A stretch of DNA of 64,000 nucleotides from Buttiauxella massiliensis (lineage in GTDB: Bacteria > Pseudomonadota > Gammaproteobacteria > Enterobacterales > Enterobacteriaceae), in contig NZ_LR722650.1 of NCBI RefSeq assembly GCF_902500225.1, forward strand, positions 248,001-312,000, given 5' to 3'. Of the stretch, positions 55,201 through 63,677 are shown one piece after another; the stretch's first letter is position 1, and each line of letters begins with the position of its first letter. A program made the translations under genes and the position numbers. Below the pieces are notes generated by a model. That model saw only the letters and a list, made by a program, of their open reading frames with translations, was not told where the DNA came from and made no database searches.

Positions 55201-57540
55201 AACGATACGGACTACGATGGCGAAGCTGGCGACGACATCATGGTTCAGGGCCCGGGGATTCAGCGCAACAATGGCATGGCCGGTTTCGACTGGGCAATCC
55301 ATAAAGGCGACCCGCATGGTGCTAATTCCGACCTCGGTATTCCAATTTTCGTTAACCAACAAGAGTTTATCCTGCGGGATCGCTTCGATCTGGTTGAGGG
55401 GTTATCGGGCTGGAAACACAACGACGTGTTAGTTGGCACCGAACAACCTCTCGGGACTGCACCGGTTCTGGGCACCCCGCTCTCCAACAATCTTACCCAG
55501 GAAGGTGCTGACAGGATTAGCGGTCTGCAGGCCATTCTCGGTGTTGCACACTCCACGGACCCTAATGCAGTGTTGCTTAACCCCGATGATGGCAGCGATA
55601 TTTTACTCGGTGGTGGTGGCAGCGACCGCATAACCGGTAAAGCGGGCAACGATATTATTGATGGCGACTCGTGGCTGAACGTGCGAATTGCCGTCAGCGG
55701 AATGCCGGGCATCACCAGTGCCGACAGCATGAACGAACTGAAATCTTACATGCTGGCAGGCACCTTAAAACCGCATCAACTCTCGATAGTGCGTGAGATC
55801 TTGCGTGAGGGTAATGGCCCTGAAACCGACGTTGCGGTGTACCGCGATGTCAGTAGCAACTATGCCTTTACCCGTATGCCCGATGGCAGCCTCCGGGTTG
55901 ACCACGCTACCCCCGACGCCGCATTGAATTTTGATGACGGTGTTGACCGCCTGCTGAACATCGAAAAAGTGGAGTTTGGCAACGGTGAACAGTTGTGGGT
56001 AACAGCACAACAGGCAACAGGCAATCTCACCATTGATAACCCGACACCAGAAGTTGGTGACCTCCTGCGAGTCAACCTGGCGAATCTGCAGGATGGGAAT
56101 GGTATTGCGGCTAACGCAGCTATCACGTTGACATGGCAGGCATTTACCAATGGCCAATGGCGTGATCAGGCCGTTGGTGAGGAGTTCAGAGTCCCTGGTG
56201 CTATTTTGGGTGCTCCACTGCGTGTGGTTGCTAGTTTCAATGACCGTATGGGTGATGCTGAAACCCTGGTTTCGGCTCAAACCCAGGCCGTTATGGTGCG
56301 CGACCAGCCGACTACTGGTGCCCCGGTGATTAATGACCTGACACCGACCGAAAGCGTGACACTTACTGCTGTTGTCTCCGGTATTGCTGATGCGGACGGG
56401 TTGACAGGCGGTAACTTTAATTATCAATGGAGAATGAGCACTGCGACCGGGTTTGTGAATATTGTTGGTGCCACAGCGGCTACCTTCACTCCGGCTCAGG
56501 CGATGGTTGGCAGGACTCTGCAAGTGGTGGTGACAGTCACAGATGATGAAGGAAACGCCCCTGTTGTCCTCACATCTGCCGCTACACAGCCGGTTGGCGA
56601 TCTTATTATTGGATCTAACGCTGGTAACACTCTCATCGGCACCGCCTGGAGTGACATCCTACGTGGTGAAGGCGGCAACGATACTCTGCTTGGACGTGCG
56701 GGTGACGATTTGTTGGTCGGAGGTGCAGGCAACGACAGCCTGGCAGGTGAAGCAGGACAAGATATCTTGCAAGGAGATGCTGGCAACGATGATCTCGATG
56801 GTGGTCTGGGAGCAGATAGCATGGCCGGCGGTGCCGGAAATGATACCTATATCGTTGATAACGTGGGCGACAACGTTATCGAAGGACTCAATGCCGGTAC
56901 AGATATTGTCCGAACCGGGCTCGCAAGTTATGACTTGACCGATAACATCGAAGAACTGGTGTTTACCGGCCAGGGCAGTTTCATCGGTACCGGGAACGCT
57001 ATTGCTAACACCATCACTGGCGGCAACGGGAATGACTCATTGTTTGGGATGGGAGGCAACGACCAGCTGATCGGTGGGAACGGTAATGACTTCCTTGATG
57101 GTGGCGATGGTGCCGATAACCTCCAGGGTGGGATTGGCAACGACGTGATGATTGGTGGAGCGGGTGCCGATATTCTTTCTGGCGGCACAGGGAACGACAC
57201 CCTCAACGGCCAGGCGGGTAATGACACCATGGACGGTGGCACAGGTAATGACATCTTCGCCTTCAGCGCAAGCTTTGGGCAAGACCGCATCACTAGTTTC
57301 GACAGTAACGCCGTTGGTGGGCAGGATTACCTCGATTTAAGTTTGTTAGGTATTACTTCGGGTAGTTTTAACGGCAACGTCGCGATTACGGGAAACAACG
57401 GTAATACCGTCGTTACCGTTGGTGCTGATGTCATTACTTTAGTCGGGGTGAACTCAACCAGCGTTAATATTGGTGATTTCATTCTCGAATTACCATCAAC
57501 CTTTGCCGCTAATAATGGCAATAACTCACTGATTGCGTAA
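52213..57540 (+). CDS. RTX haem peroxidase secreted by type I system (peroxicin)
   Basis: 1775 residues, no signal peptide. Residues about 140-800 are an animal-type haem peroxidase. Distal FGQFFDHGLDL (Asp171, His172), catalytic Arg385 and haem-linking Glu388 in GRGNE, and proximal His506 in YRFGHSML are all present; SEHNR replaces the usual REHNR after the Arg-Glu pair. RTX nonapeptide blocks (GGxGxDxLx) at about 838-976, 1463-1560 and 1595-1682 bind calcium. Between them lie a beta-rich region and PKD-like segments. The C-terminal 90 residues are the expected uncleaved secretion signal. GGGG is upstream of the ATG. Probable halide or thiocyanate oxidation outside the cell. Confidence 0.93.
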   Translation: MASQYDFTVTLHDLAFILKQIKISEAATNSDGSVNGDALRDLVSSPLLPYGIRTVDGSWNNLLPGQELYGSADQNMPRLTELNWQDADAMTSYTQLGGTVVDADPRIISNLISDQTASNPAAVEAHNGLQDAPGGGTTSANGSLSIPNLSPDVGLSPAFNGWMTLFGQFFDHGLDLIPKEGNGIVFIPLQPDDPLWSDDLGANNFMVLTRAKVDANHETVNLTTPFIDQNQTYTSHPSHQIFIREYVMIDGKPEPTGNLLGGANGGLATWADVKNQAETMLGIKLTDQDVFNVPLLATDRYGNLILSENGKVQIVTTSGLVEANGDFLPPGTLRTGHAFLDDIAHTAAPKAGLLADDDDVIGGVQVAGTYDDELLDRHFITGDGRGNENIGLTAVHAVFHSEHNRLVEEYKTTLLATGDIDLINQWLMPAHQITELPADTGTLVWNGEYLFQAGRFTTEMQYQHLVFEEFARTVQPAVDPFVFSNTADINPLIFAEFAHVVYRFGHSMLTETVARTDIDMQNGDIGLIEAFLNPVAFNEINGGAVSDEQAIGAIVRGMTRQVGNEIDEFITDALRNNLIGLPLDLGALNIARGRDTAMPTLNQAREQFFELSGNSELRPYTSWADFTTYLKNPASIINFMAAYGQHELILGATTIEGKRDAVNFLLFGDGTSQPPADAMDFFNSTGAWATKESGLNMVDFWIGGLAERKNEFGGMLGSTFNFVFETQMEMLQDGDRFYYLSRAQGLNMLNELEANSFSALVMRNSDLGENGSSHLPANLFQTPDHIFEVNRALQTEADPKWGNPLKDLLSPLLTRRAATQDVNGDGAADGAYLKYTGDGHVVLGGSAGNDTLIGGKGIDSLWGDGGDDRLDGGDEADVVHGGDGNDIITDTGTPVGDADFLHGDAGHDVIFSGNGNDLVFGGSGSDFVVVGEDAQEVFAGRDNDFVLGGSGADALLGNEGDDWLEGGDGFDSLTGENSELFFNSTIVGHDVLNGQGNDTDYDGEAGDDIMVQGPGIQRNNGMAGFDWAIHKGDPHGANSDLGIPIFVNQQEFILRDRFDLVEGLSGWKHNDVLVGTEQPLGTAPVLGTPLSNNLTQEGADRISGLQAILGVAHSTDPNAVLLNPDDGSDILLGGGGSDRITGKAGNDIIDGDSWLNVRIAVSGMPGITSADSMNELKSYMLAGTLKPHQLSIVREILREGNGPETDVAVYRDVSSNYAFTRMPDGSLRVDHATPDAALNFDDGVDRLLNIEKVEFGNGEQLWVTAQQATGNLTIDNPTPEVGDLLRVNLANLQDGNGIAANAAITLTWQAFTNGQWRDQAVGEEFRVPGAILGAPLRVVASFNDRMGDAETLVSAQTQAVMVRDQPTTGAPVINDLTPTESVTLTAVVSGIADADGLTGGNFNYQWRMSTATGFVNIVGATAATFTPAQAMVGRTLQVVVTVTDDEGNAPVVLTSAATQPVGDLIIGSNAGNTLIGTAWSDILRGEGGNDTLLGRAGDDLLVGGAGNDSLAGEAGQDILQGDAGNDDLDGGLGADSMAGGAGNDTYIVDNVGDNVIEGLNAGTDIVRTGLASYDLTDNIEELVFTGQGSFIGTGNAIANTITGGNGNDSLFGMGGNDQLIGGNGNDFLDGGDGADNLQGGIGNDVMIGGAGADILSGGTGNDTLNGQAGNDTMDGGTGNDIFAFSASFGQDRITSFDSNAVGGQDYLDLSLLGITSGSFNGNVAITGNNGNTVVTVGADVITLVGVNSTSVNIGDFILELPSTFAANNGNNSLIA

Positions 57541-57550
57541 GGAGAAGACT

Positions 57551-59290
57551 ATGTCGCGCCAGCATACGCCAACAGAACTGAAGAGTGCATTAAAGGGGAC
57601 TAAACCGACCTTTATAATGTTATTGTTTTTTAGTTGTGTAATTAACATGCTTATGCTGGCGCCGGCAATATATATGCTGCAGGTCTATGACCGTGTTTTG
57701 GTCAGTAAAAACACGACGACTTTATTGATGTTGACGTTACTTATTGTCGGTATATACATCGTTATTGCGATGATTGAATCGGCCCGTTCAAGCGTCATGA
57801 TCAGGCTTGGCAATCGGCTCGATGTCAAAATGAATAAGTTAGTTTTTAATGCTGCATTTAAACGAAAAGTTGCTACAGGCGATAGTAACCCTGCCCAGGC
57901 GTTAGCCGAGTTGGATCAAATTCGTCAGTTTCTTTCCGGCAGCAGTTTATTTGCGCTGCTGGATATTCCCTGGACACCGGTATATTTATTTATTGCCTTT
58001 CTTGTCCACCCACTGTTGGGATACCTCTCTTTGGGAGGCATAACAATATTATTTATCCTGACCCTGGTTTCGGAATTTTCGACTAAACGCCCTATTCAGC
58101 AAGCACATGCGTTAACCATCAATAACGCCAGCAAACTCAATAAGCAATTACAAAACTCCGACACTATAGAAGCGATGGGAATGCTTTCCACCCTAAAACT
58201 CCACTGGGGGGAACAGCATGACAAAGTGTTGGTATTACAAACGCAGATTGCCGATAAAACAGCCGGATTAAACAGTTTAAGCCGCTTTGTGCGCGTGCTG
58301 CTGCAATCTATTGCGCTGGGAGCCGGGGCTTTACTGGTGATCGAAGGCCAAATTACCCCAGGGCTGATGATTGCCGCTTCTATCATTCTAGGGCGAGTCC
58401 TTAACCCGGTAGAACAAATCATCGGAAGCTGGAAGCAGTTTGTACAATTTCGTAGCGCATGGCATCAGATATCAACACTGCTGAAGGAGTATCCAGCGCC
58501 CAAAGAGGTCCTGACCCTGCCACGCCCAAAAGGGAATATCAGTGTTGAAAGTGTTTTTGCCGCAGCACCAGGCCAACATGCTCCACTGCTACGTAATATC
58601 TCATTTCAACTAGAGAAAGGTGAAGTGCTGGGTATTATTGGCCCTTCGGCCTCAGGGAAAACCTCACTAGCGAAGTTGCTGGTCGGCGTCTGGAAACCTT
58701 TATCCGGTAAGGTTCGCCTTGACGGCGCAGATATTTGCCAGTGGGATAAAGAGTTGCTTGGTCCATCCATCGGTTATCTCCCACAAGATGTTGAATTATT
58801 CGACGGCAGTATCGCGCAAAATATTGCCCGTTTTGCTGAAAACGATAGCGAACTTATCGTCGCTGCCGCAACTTTGGCTGGCGTGCATGACATGATCCTA
58901 CGTCTCCCCCAAGGCTACGACACACCTCTGGGTGCAGGTGGACACCAGTTGTCAGGTGGGCAACGGCAACGAGTTGGGTTGGCGCGTGCGGTCTATAACA
59001 ATCCTGCATTCATCGTGCTGGATGAGCCAAACGCTAATCTGGATGATGCTGGTGAGTTTGCCCTCGTCAAAGCGATAAATACGCTGCGCACCCAAGGCCA
59101 AACCACCGTCATTATCTCGCACCGCCCGACGCTGCTTGGCGTGGTCAATAAAGTCTTACTGCTCAATGACGGAGCCATGCAAGAGTTCGGCACCCGCGAC
59201 CAGGTTTTTGCCAATCTACGGCAGGCCAATATATTAAAACCGGTAGCGGCCTCCTCTCCATCAAGTACTGAACAGCAACGAGAGGCCTGA
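57551..59290 (+). CDS. Type I secretion ATPase/permease (PrtD family)
   Basis: 579-residue membrane-fused ABC exporter from MSRQHTPTELKSA, with GGAGAAG upstream. About six helices (25-310), then the ATPase: Walker A GPSASGKTS, signature QLSGGQRQRVGLAR, Walker B FIVLDEPNANLDD, and switch His SHRP. No N-terminal C39-like domain, so it belongs to the protease/lipase-exporter branch (PrtD/AprD/HasD), matching an RTX substrate. Its stop overlaps the adaptor start. Confidence 0.93.
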   Translation: MSRQHTPTELKSALKGTKPTFIMLLFFSCVINMLMLAPAIYMLQVYDRVLVSKNTTTLLMLTLLIVGIYIVIAMIESARSSVMIRLGNRLDVKMNKLVFNAAFKRKVATGDSNPAQALAELDQIRQFLSGSSLFALLDIPWTPVYLFIAFLVHPLLGYLSLGGITILFILTLVSEFSTKRPIQQAHALTINNASKLNKQLQNSDTIEAMGMLSTLKLHWGEQHDKVLVLQTQIADKTAGLNSLSRFVRVLLQSIALGAGALLVIEGQITPGLMIAASIILGRVLNPVEQIIGSWKQFVQFRSAWHQISTLLKEYPAPKEVLTLPRPKGNISVESVFAAAPGQHAPLLRNISFQLEKGEVLGIIGPSASGKTSLAKLLVGVWKPLSGKVRLDGADICQWDKELLGPSIGYLPQDVELFDGSIAQNIARFAENDSELIVAAATLAGVHDMILRLPQGYDTPLGAGGHQLSGGQRQRVGLARAVYNNPAFIVLDEPNANLDDAGEFALVKAINTLRTQGQTTVIISHRPTLLGVVNKVLLLNDGAMQEFGTRDQVFANLRQANILKPVAASSPSSTEQQREA

Positions 59291-60627
59291 TGATGAAAAA
59301 GAATAATAAAGACGTGCAACCCCCCGGTTCCGGCAGCGTTGATACCAATATATGGCCTCCAATACTGCGAGGGATCATCGTTATAACACTTGGCGTTGGT
59401 GGTTTCTTATTATGGGCGGTACAGGCTCCTTTAGATGCTGGTGTGGTGGCTGACGGGACGGTGACAGTTTCAAGCCACCGTAAAACTATTCAGCATTTAA
59501 GCGGTGGGCGAGTCACCGATATCTTTATTAAAGAAGGCGACCTGGTTAAAAAAAACCAGGTGTTAGTGCGACTGGATAAAATGCAACTTGGCATGCGTTA
59601 TAGCACCTTAAATGCACAATATATGTCAGCAAAAAGTATTGAAGACCGCTTGCTGGCAGAACGAGGCGGCCTGGAAACCATTGCTTTTGATAATACATTG
59701 ACACAAAAATTTGCTGATAATAAACGCCTGATTGAGGTCAGAAATCTGCAAGAAAAGTTATTCGATACACGCAGAAAAAATATCCAGGATGAATTATCAA
59801 TGATTCAGGAGACGCTTGATGGCCTTATTGAGCAGACCAACAATCTAAATAAAATAAAGGGCTATCGTGACCACCAGTTCAGTCTGATTAACAGAGAGTT
59901 AGGTGCCATAAGAGCGCTAAGTGAAAAAAATTATTACCCTAAAGCGCAATTGTTGGTGCTTGAACGTGAGGCTGCTGAAATATCCGGTAGCGTATCAGAA
60001 GATATTCTGAATATCGCAAAATTAAAGTCACAGCAAAATGAACTGAAGATCAAAGCGTATCAGGTACGTCATCAATATCTCCGGGAAGTAGAATCAGAGC
60101 TTACGGAAAAGCAAAAAGAAGTCTCCATGCTTGAAGATGAGTTAGTTTCGACTCGGCATGAACTGGATAATACGGAAATTCGTTCACCTATTGATGGCAT
60201 CGTTCTGGATGTAAAAGTCAGTACTGTGGGCGGCATTATTCAGCCAGGAGAACATTTAATGGATATTGTTGCCGCCGGGCAACCTCTGCAAATAGATGCA
60301 AAAATACCGGTACATGCCATTGATAAACTGGTTCCCGGGTTGACGGTTGATGTGCTGTTCCCTGCCCTTAACCATGCTTTGTTACCGTCAGTTCCTGCTC
60401 GCGTGTTAACTATTTCGGCTGACCGATTAATCGATGAGGCCACACAGCAGCCCTATTACCTTGCCGAAGTTCAGGTCTCTACAGAAGGTGTGCGTTTGTT
60501 GGGCGACTACAAAATTAAAGCGGGCATGCCGGCAAGTGTGACGATTAAAACCGGAGAGCGAACATTCTTGAGCTATCTGTTCAAGCCATTAATCGCTCGT
60601 CTGGAACTGGCGTTCAAGGAGTACTGA
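59290..60627 (+). CDS. Type I secretion adaptor (HlyD/PrtE family)
   Basis: 445-residue membrane-fusion protein: one N-terminal helix (VITLGVGGFLLWAVQAPL), a lipoyl half (GGRVTDIFIKEGDLVKKNQVLVRLD, read in parts), a long coiled coil (about 85-290), then the second lipoyl half (NTEIRSPIDGIVLDVKV) and a beta-barrel region. Partner of the exporter ATPase; the outer-membrane channel must be encoded elsewhere, probably TolC. Starts at the overlapping ATGATG. Confidence 0.92.
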   Translation: MMKKNNKDVQPPGSGSVDTNIWPPILRGIIVITLGVGGFLLWAVQAPLDAGVVADGTVTVSSHRKTIQHLSGGRVTDIFIKEGDLVKKNQVLVRLDKMQLGMRYSTLNAQYMSAKSIEDRLLAERGGLETIAFDNTLTQKFADNKRLIEVRNLQEKLFDTRRKNIQDELSMIQETLDGLIEQTNNLNKIKGYRDHQFSLINRELGAIRALSEKNYYPKAQLLVLEREAAEISGSVSEDILNIAKLKSQQNELKIKAYQVRHQYLREVESELTEKQKEVSMLEDELVSTRHELDNTEIRSPIDGIVLDVKVSTVGGIIQPGEHLMDIVAAGQPLQIDAKIPVHAIDKLVPGLTVDVLFPALNHALLPSVPARVLTISADRLIDEATQQPYYLAEVQVSTEGVRLLGDYKIKAGMPASVTIKTGERTFLSYLFKPLIARLELAFKEY

Positions 60628-60643
60628 TGCCATCTTATTTAAG

Positions 60644-60679
60644 GCGAGTGGCCATAGTGCCACTCGCTACTATTTTTTC
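60644..60679 (+). terminator. Rho-independent terminator of the peroxidase-export operon
   Basis: GCGAGTGGC, loop CATAGT, GCCACTCGC, then TACTATTTTTTC. Confidence 0.82.
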
Positions 60680-60686
60680 TTCTATA

Positions 60687-60813
60687 TATACCCGTCGCCC
60701 TTCAAAATGCAGGGGGGTTGGCTACACTCACTCACCCGAATCACTTACTTCAGTAAGCTCATCGGGATTTGTTCGTTTGCCGCCTACCTGCTTCTCGAAG
60801 TTTCTCGGGTATA
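60687..60813. repeat. 127-bp inverted-repeat element (MITE-like)
   Basis: Ends TATACCCG and CGGGTATA. Interior palindromic stretches include CACCCGAATCACTTACTTCAG mirrored by CTTCAG-TAAG-CTCATCGGG, and TTCAAAATGCAGG against CCTGCTTCTCGAA. Looks like the dispersed TATACCC-type enterobacterial repeats found between genes. No protein coded; the short ATG frame there is rejected. Confidence 0.72.
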
Positions 60814-60941
60814 GTCTTCCCGATGCTAATTAACATAATCTACATCATTGACTTAAATGCGAATCAGAAGAGAATATTCGTTCCTGACTATGTGCCGCAA
60901 ACCTGGAGTCTACCATCAGCCGCTCTCGAAGCTTTCCGCTA

Positions 60942-62234
60942 ATGACAAGAAAAGTGAAAACGTCAGGCGCCTTTGTTATCGCCGCTATGTTACTTGCCAG
61001 CTGTTCTTCAAAACCACCGGTCTCACTCGTGACCCCGGTGACTAAACAGACGCATCCGACATCGCAAAATAAAGAACCAGTACGAGGCGTATGGCTCGCA
61101 ACAGTATCTCGTCTTGATTGGCCCCCTGTTGCATCAGTAAATCCCAACAACGCTTCCACTCGCGTTAGCCAGCAACAGCAGGCGCTAAAAAACAAATTAG
61201 ATAACCTGAAAAGTCTTGGAATTAATACCGTATTTTTCCAGATCAAACCCGATGCCACAGCGCTTTGGCAATCAAAAATTTTACCATGGTCAGATGTACT
61301 GACGGGCAAAATTGGTGAAGACCCAGGTTACGACCCACTGCAATTTATGCTCGATGAAGCGCACAAGCGCGGTATAAAAGTTCACGCCTGGCTTAACCCT
61401 TACCGTGTTTCCACAAATACCAAACCGTCGACCGTTGCAGAACTCAACAACACTTTGTCGGAACAGCCACCGAGCGTGTTTGTGCTGCATCGTGACTGGA
61501 TTCGTACATCAGGCGATCGTTATGTATTAGATCCTGGGATTCCGGAAGTTCGTGACTGGATTACCAGCGTCGTTGCTGAAGTGGTATCGCGTTACGACGT
61601 TGATGGCGTGCAGTTTGATGACTACTTCTATACAGAATCCCCAGGGTCCTTCATCAACGACAACCCGACATTCCAAAAATATGGCCAGGGATTTGATTCA
61701 AAAGCGGACTGGCGTCGGCACAACACGCAGCAATTAATTGAACAAGTTTCTCGAACTATCAAACAGTTAAAACCGGGTGTTGAATTTGGTGTGAGCCCTG
61801 CAGGTGTATGGCGCAACCGTTCATTTGATCCGGCTGGTTCCGATACCAGAGGTGCAGCGGCATATGATGAATCTTTTGCTGATACACGAAAGTGGGTGCA
61901 ACAGGGCCTATTGGATTACATCGCCCCGCAGTTGTACTGGCCATTCGCGCGAGATGCCGCCCGGTATGATGTGCTCGCAAAATGGTGGGCCGACGTTGTG
62001 AAACCAACAAATACGCGGCTCTATATTGGCGTTGCGCTCTACAAAGTCGGCGAACCGTCCAGGAAAGAGCCGGACTGGACTGTAAATGGTGGTGTGCCCG
62101 AGCTGAAAAAACAGCTCGATCTGAACGAATCTTTGCCACAAATCAGCGGCACCATTTTGTTCAGAGAAAATAATCTTAACCAGCCACAGACCAGAGAAGC
62201 CGTTAGCTACCTTAAAAACCGCTGGGGCAGTTAA
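60942..62234 (+). CDS. digH: Peptidoglycan glycosyl hydrolase DigH (YddW)
   Basis: 430-residue lipoprotein: lipobox LLASC with Cys21, then a GHL10 (glycoside-hydrolase-like) TIM barrel (about 48-400): VRGVWLATVSRLDWPP, LGINTVFFQIKPDATALW, HAWLNPYRV, DVDGVQFDDYFY. E. coli DigH cleaves denuded septal glycan strands during division. Length and motifs match. The ATG overlaps a short AT-rich leader with AGCTTTCCGC. Confidence 0.92.
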   Translation: MTRKVKTSGAFVIAAMLLASCSSKPPVSLVTPVTKQTHPTSQNKEPVRGVWLATVSRLDWPPVASVNPNNASTRVSQQQQALKNKLDNLKSLGINTVFFQIKPDATALWQSKILPWSDVLTGKIGEDPGYDPLQFMLDEAHKRGIKVHAWLNPYRVSTNTKPSTVAELNNTLSEQPPSVFVLHRDWIRTSGDRYVLDPGIPEVRDWITSVVAEVVSRYDVDGVQFDDYFYTESPGSFINDNPTFQKYGQGFDSKADWRRHNTQQLIEQVSRTIKQLKPGVEFGVSPAGVWRNRSFDPAGSDTRGAAAYDESFADTRKWVQQGLLDYIAPQLYWPFARDAARYDVLAKWWADVVKPTNTRLYIGVALYKVGEPSRKEPDWTVNGGVPELKKQLDLNESLPQISGTILFRENNLNQPQTREAVSYLKNRWGS

Positions 62235-62633
62235 TATCTACTATATAACCTATTGAATAAAATGGGTTTGTTTTAAAATGGCGTCGCTACGTGAATTCTG
62301 CTGTTTTGGTAGTACATCGGTGCAGCAGAATTCACGTAAATGCATCAAAAAATTGGGCTTCATTTATTCCCAACATGAGACAGCGTTGCCCAACTCTTCT
62401 TGTATCCCCACTGCGGTTCAAAAACGCCAATCGAAATAGTCTTATTTTGTTCAGCGATTAGCATATCAATTCAGCCGTATTAGTTATTTGTTATATTTAA
62501 TTATGCCATGAATATTAATTGAGCAATATTGAGGAAAATGTGAAGGGGATGAAATTGAGTTTTATCTGGTTGTTCCATTTTTATATCCACCGATAATCAC
62601 TGGTAATGTTAATAGTGAGAAACGGTATCAATC
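62235..62633. other. Intergenic region with long inverted repeat, 399 bp
   Basis: No gene. TACGTGAATTCTGCTG (62288-62303) and CAGCAGAATTCACGTA (62323-62338) form a perfect 16-bp stem around 19 nt; no T-run follows. The remainder is AT-rich and leads to the small lipoprotein gene, so it probably contains that promoter. Confidence 0.65.
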
Positions 62634-62747
62634 ATGAAGAAATTTTTATTAATTATCAGTAGTATAGTAATTGTTATGAGCCTGTCTGGCTGTATTTACA
62701 GGGATGGAGGCCATCACCACAGCTGGCATCATCACCATTATCGTTAA
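62634..62747 (+). CDS. Small His-rich lipoprotein, 37 residues
   Basis: MKKFLLIISSIVIVMSLSGC is a full lipoprotein signal with Cys20. The mature 18-residue tail has two His clusters (GGHHHSWHHHHYR, seven His). Likely surface- or periplasm-facing and able to bind zinc, copper or nickel; not recognised as a named family. Missed by a longer ORF cutoff because of its size. It lies between digH and the zinc enzyme CynT. Confidence 0.72.
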   Translation: MKKFLLIISSIVIVMSLSGCIYRDGGHHHSWHHHHYR

Positions 62748-62818
62748 TTAAAAATAAACCCCGGAATAATCCGAGGCTATCCATGCCATTCGGAAGCTGG
62801 TTTAACGGACCAACTGAA

Positions 62819-62854
62819 AACTTCCGCCCGGTTATTGCCCGTGGCGGAAGTTTT
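62819..62854. terminator. Bidirectional terminator small lipoprotein/cynT
   Basis: AACTTCCGCC and GGCGGAAGTT, a perfect 10-bp stem, 14-nt loop, T-run on both sides (AAAACTT left, TTTTG right). Confidence 0.75.
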
Positions 62855-62867
62855 GATAAATGGCTAA

Positions 62868-63503
62868 TTAAGACGCCGTTACACCAGGATTGTCTGATAA
62901 CGAGATGAATTTCCCGCATTTGCTATCGAAAGCTTCAATACATCCCGATTCAATATCATAAACCCAGCCGTGAAGCGTGATGTTGCCCTTCGCAAGTGCT
63001 AACGCAACACAAGGGTGAGTACGTAAATTCCCAAGTTGAGCGATCACGTTTTGGTGCACCATGCCGTCCACGCGAGATTGCGTTGAGCTATGCTCTTCCG
63101 CTTCGTTAATGGCTTTTGCAGCATCTGCATAACGTAACCAATGGGCAACGGCCGGCATATGGTCAAGACACTGGCAGTTGGCGACAGCTGTCATTGCTCC
63201 ACAGTCCGAATGCCCGCAAACCACGATGTCACGAACGCCAAGCGCCATCACCGCATATTCAACTGAAGCTGAAACACCACCGGGCTCAGGCCCGAACGGT
63301 GGCACAATATTACCCGCGTTTCGAATGACAAACAGTTCACCCGGTTCACGCTGTGTCACTAATTCAGGAACCAGTCGGCTGTCAGAACAGGAAATAAAAA
63401 GTGTTTTAGGATTTTGATTTGATGCGAGTTTTTTGAAGAGTTTGGAACGTTGCGGAAATGCTTCTTTCTGAAACCTCAAAAAACCGTCAATAACGTCTTT
63501 CAT
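62868..63503 (-). CDS. cynT: Beta-class carbonic anhydrase CynT
   Basis: 211 residues from [17 protein letters not shown] (the frame to 63542 is an extension). Zinc and catalytic residues: Cys39, Asp41 and Arg43 in ISCSDSR, then His and Cys in CGHSDCGAM. In E. coli cynT supplies bicarbonate to cyanase (cynS). No cynS or cynX is seen after the terminator, so this gene may work on its own in CO2/bicarbonate balance, and bicarbonate is also the co-substrate of urea carboxylase. Confidence 0.92.
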   Translation of the reverse strand: MKDVIDGFLRFQKEAFPQRSKLFKKLASNQNPKTLFISCSDSRLVPELVTQREPGELFVIRNAGNIVPPFGPEPGGVSASVEYAVMALGVRDIVVCGHSDCGAMTAVANCQCLDHMPAVAHWLRYADAAKAINEAEEHSSTQSRVDGMVHQNVIAQLGNLRTHPCVALALAKGNITLHGWVYDIESGCIEAFDSKCGKFISLSDNPGVTAS

Positions 63504-63677
63504 CGTAAGCCCTATATATCTTTTGTGCCGATATGATGCCACGCTGATAATGGCAGATCAATAAACTGTCATGCGATATATATATCCACATATTTATTGT
63601 TATTATATTTCACCCTTCTTTTCATGTTGCTTTATATCCCCTTGATTCGAATAATCTGCATTGGTTCCAGGTCACTA

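Noticed and set aside
54720..57260. Tandem nucleotide repeats in the peroxidase gene as a separate DNA repeat
   Set aside because: They encode the GGxGxDxLx calcium-binding repeats and are explained by the protein.
60627..60833. 68-codon frame after the adaptor gene
   Set aside because: Runs through the operon terminator and the palindromic repeat, so it is a by-product of the repeat sequence.
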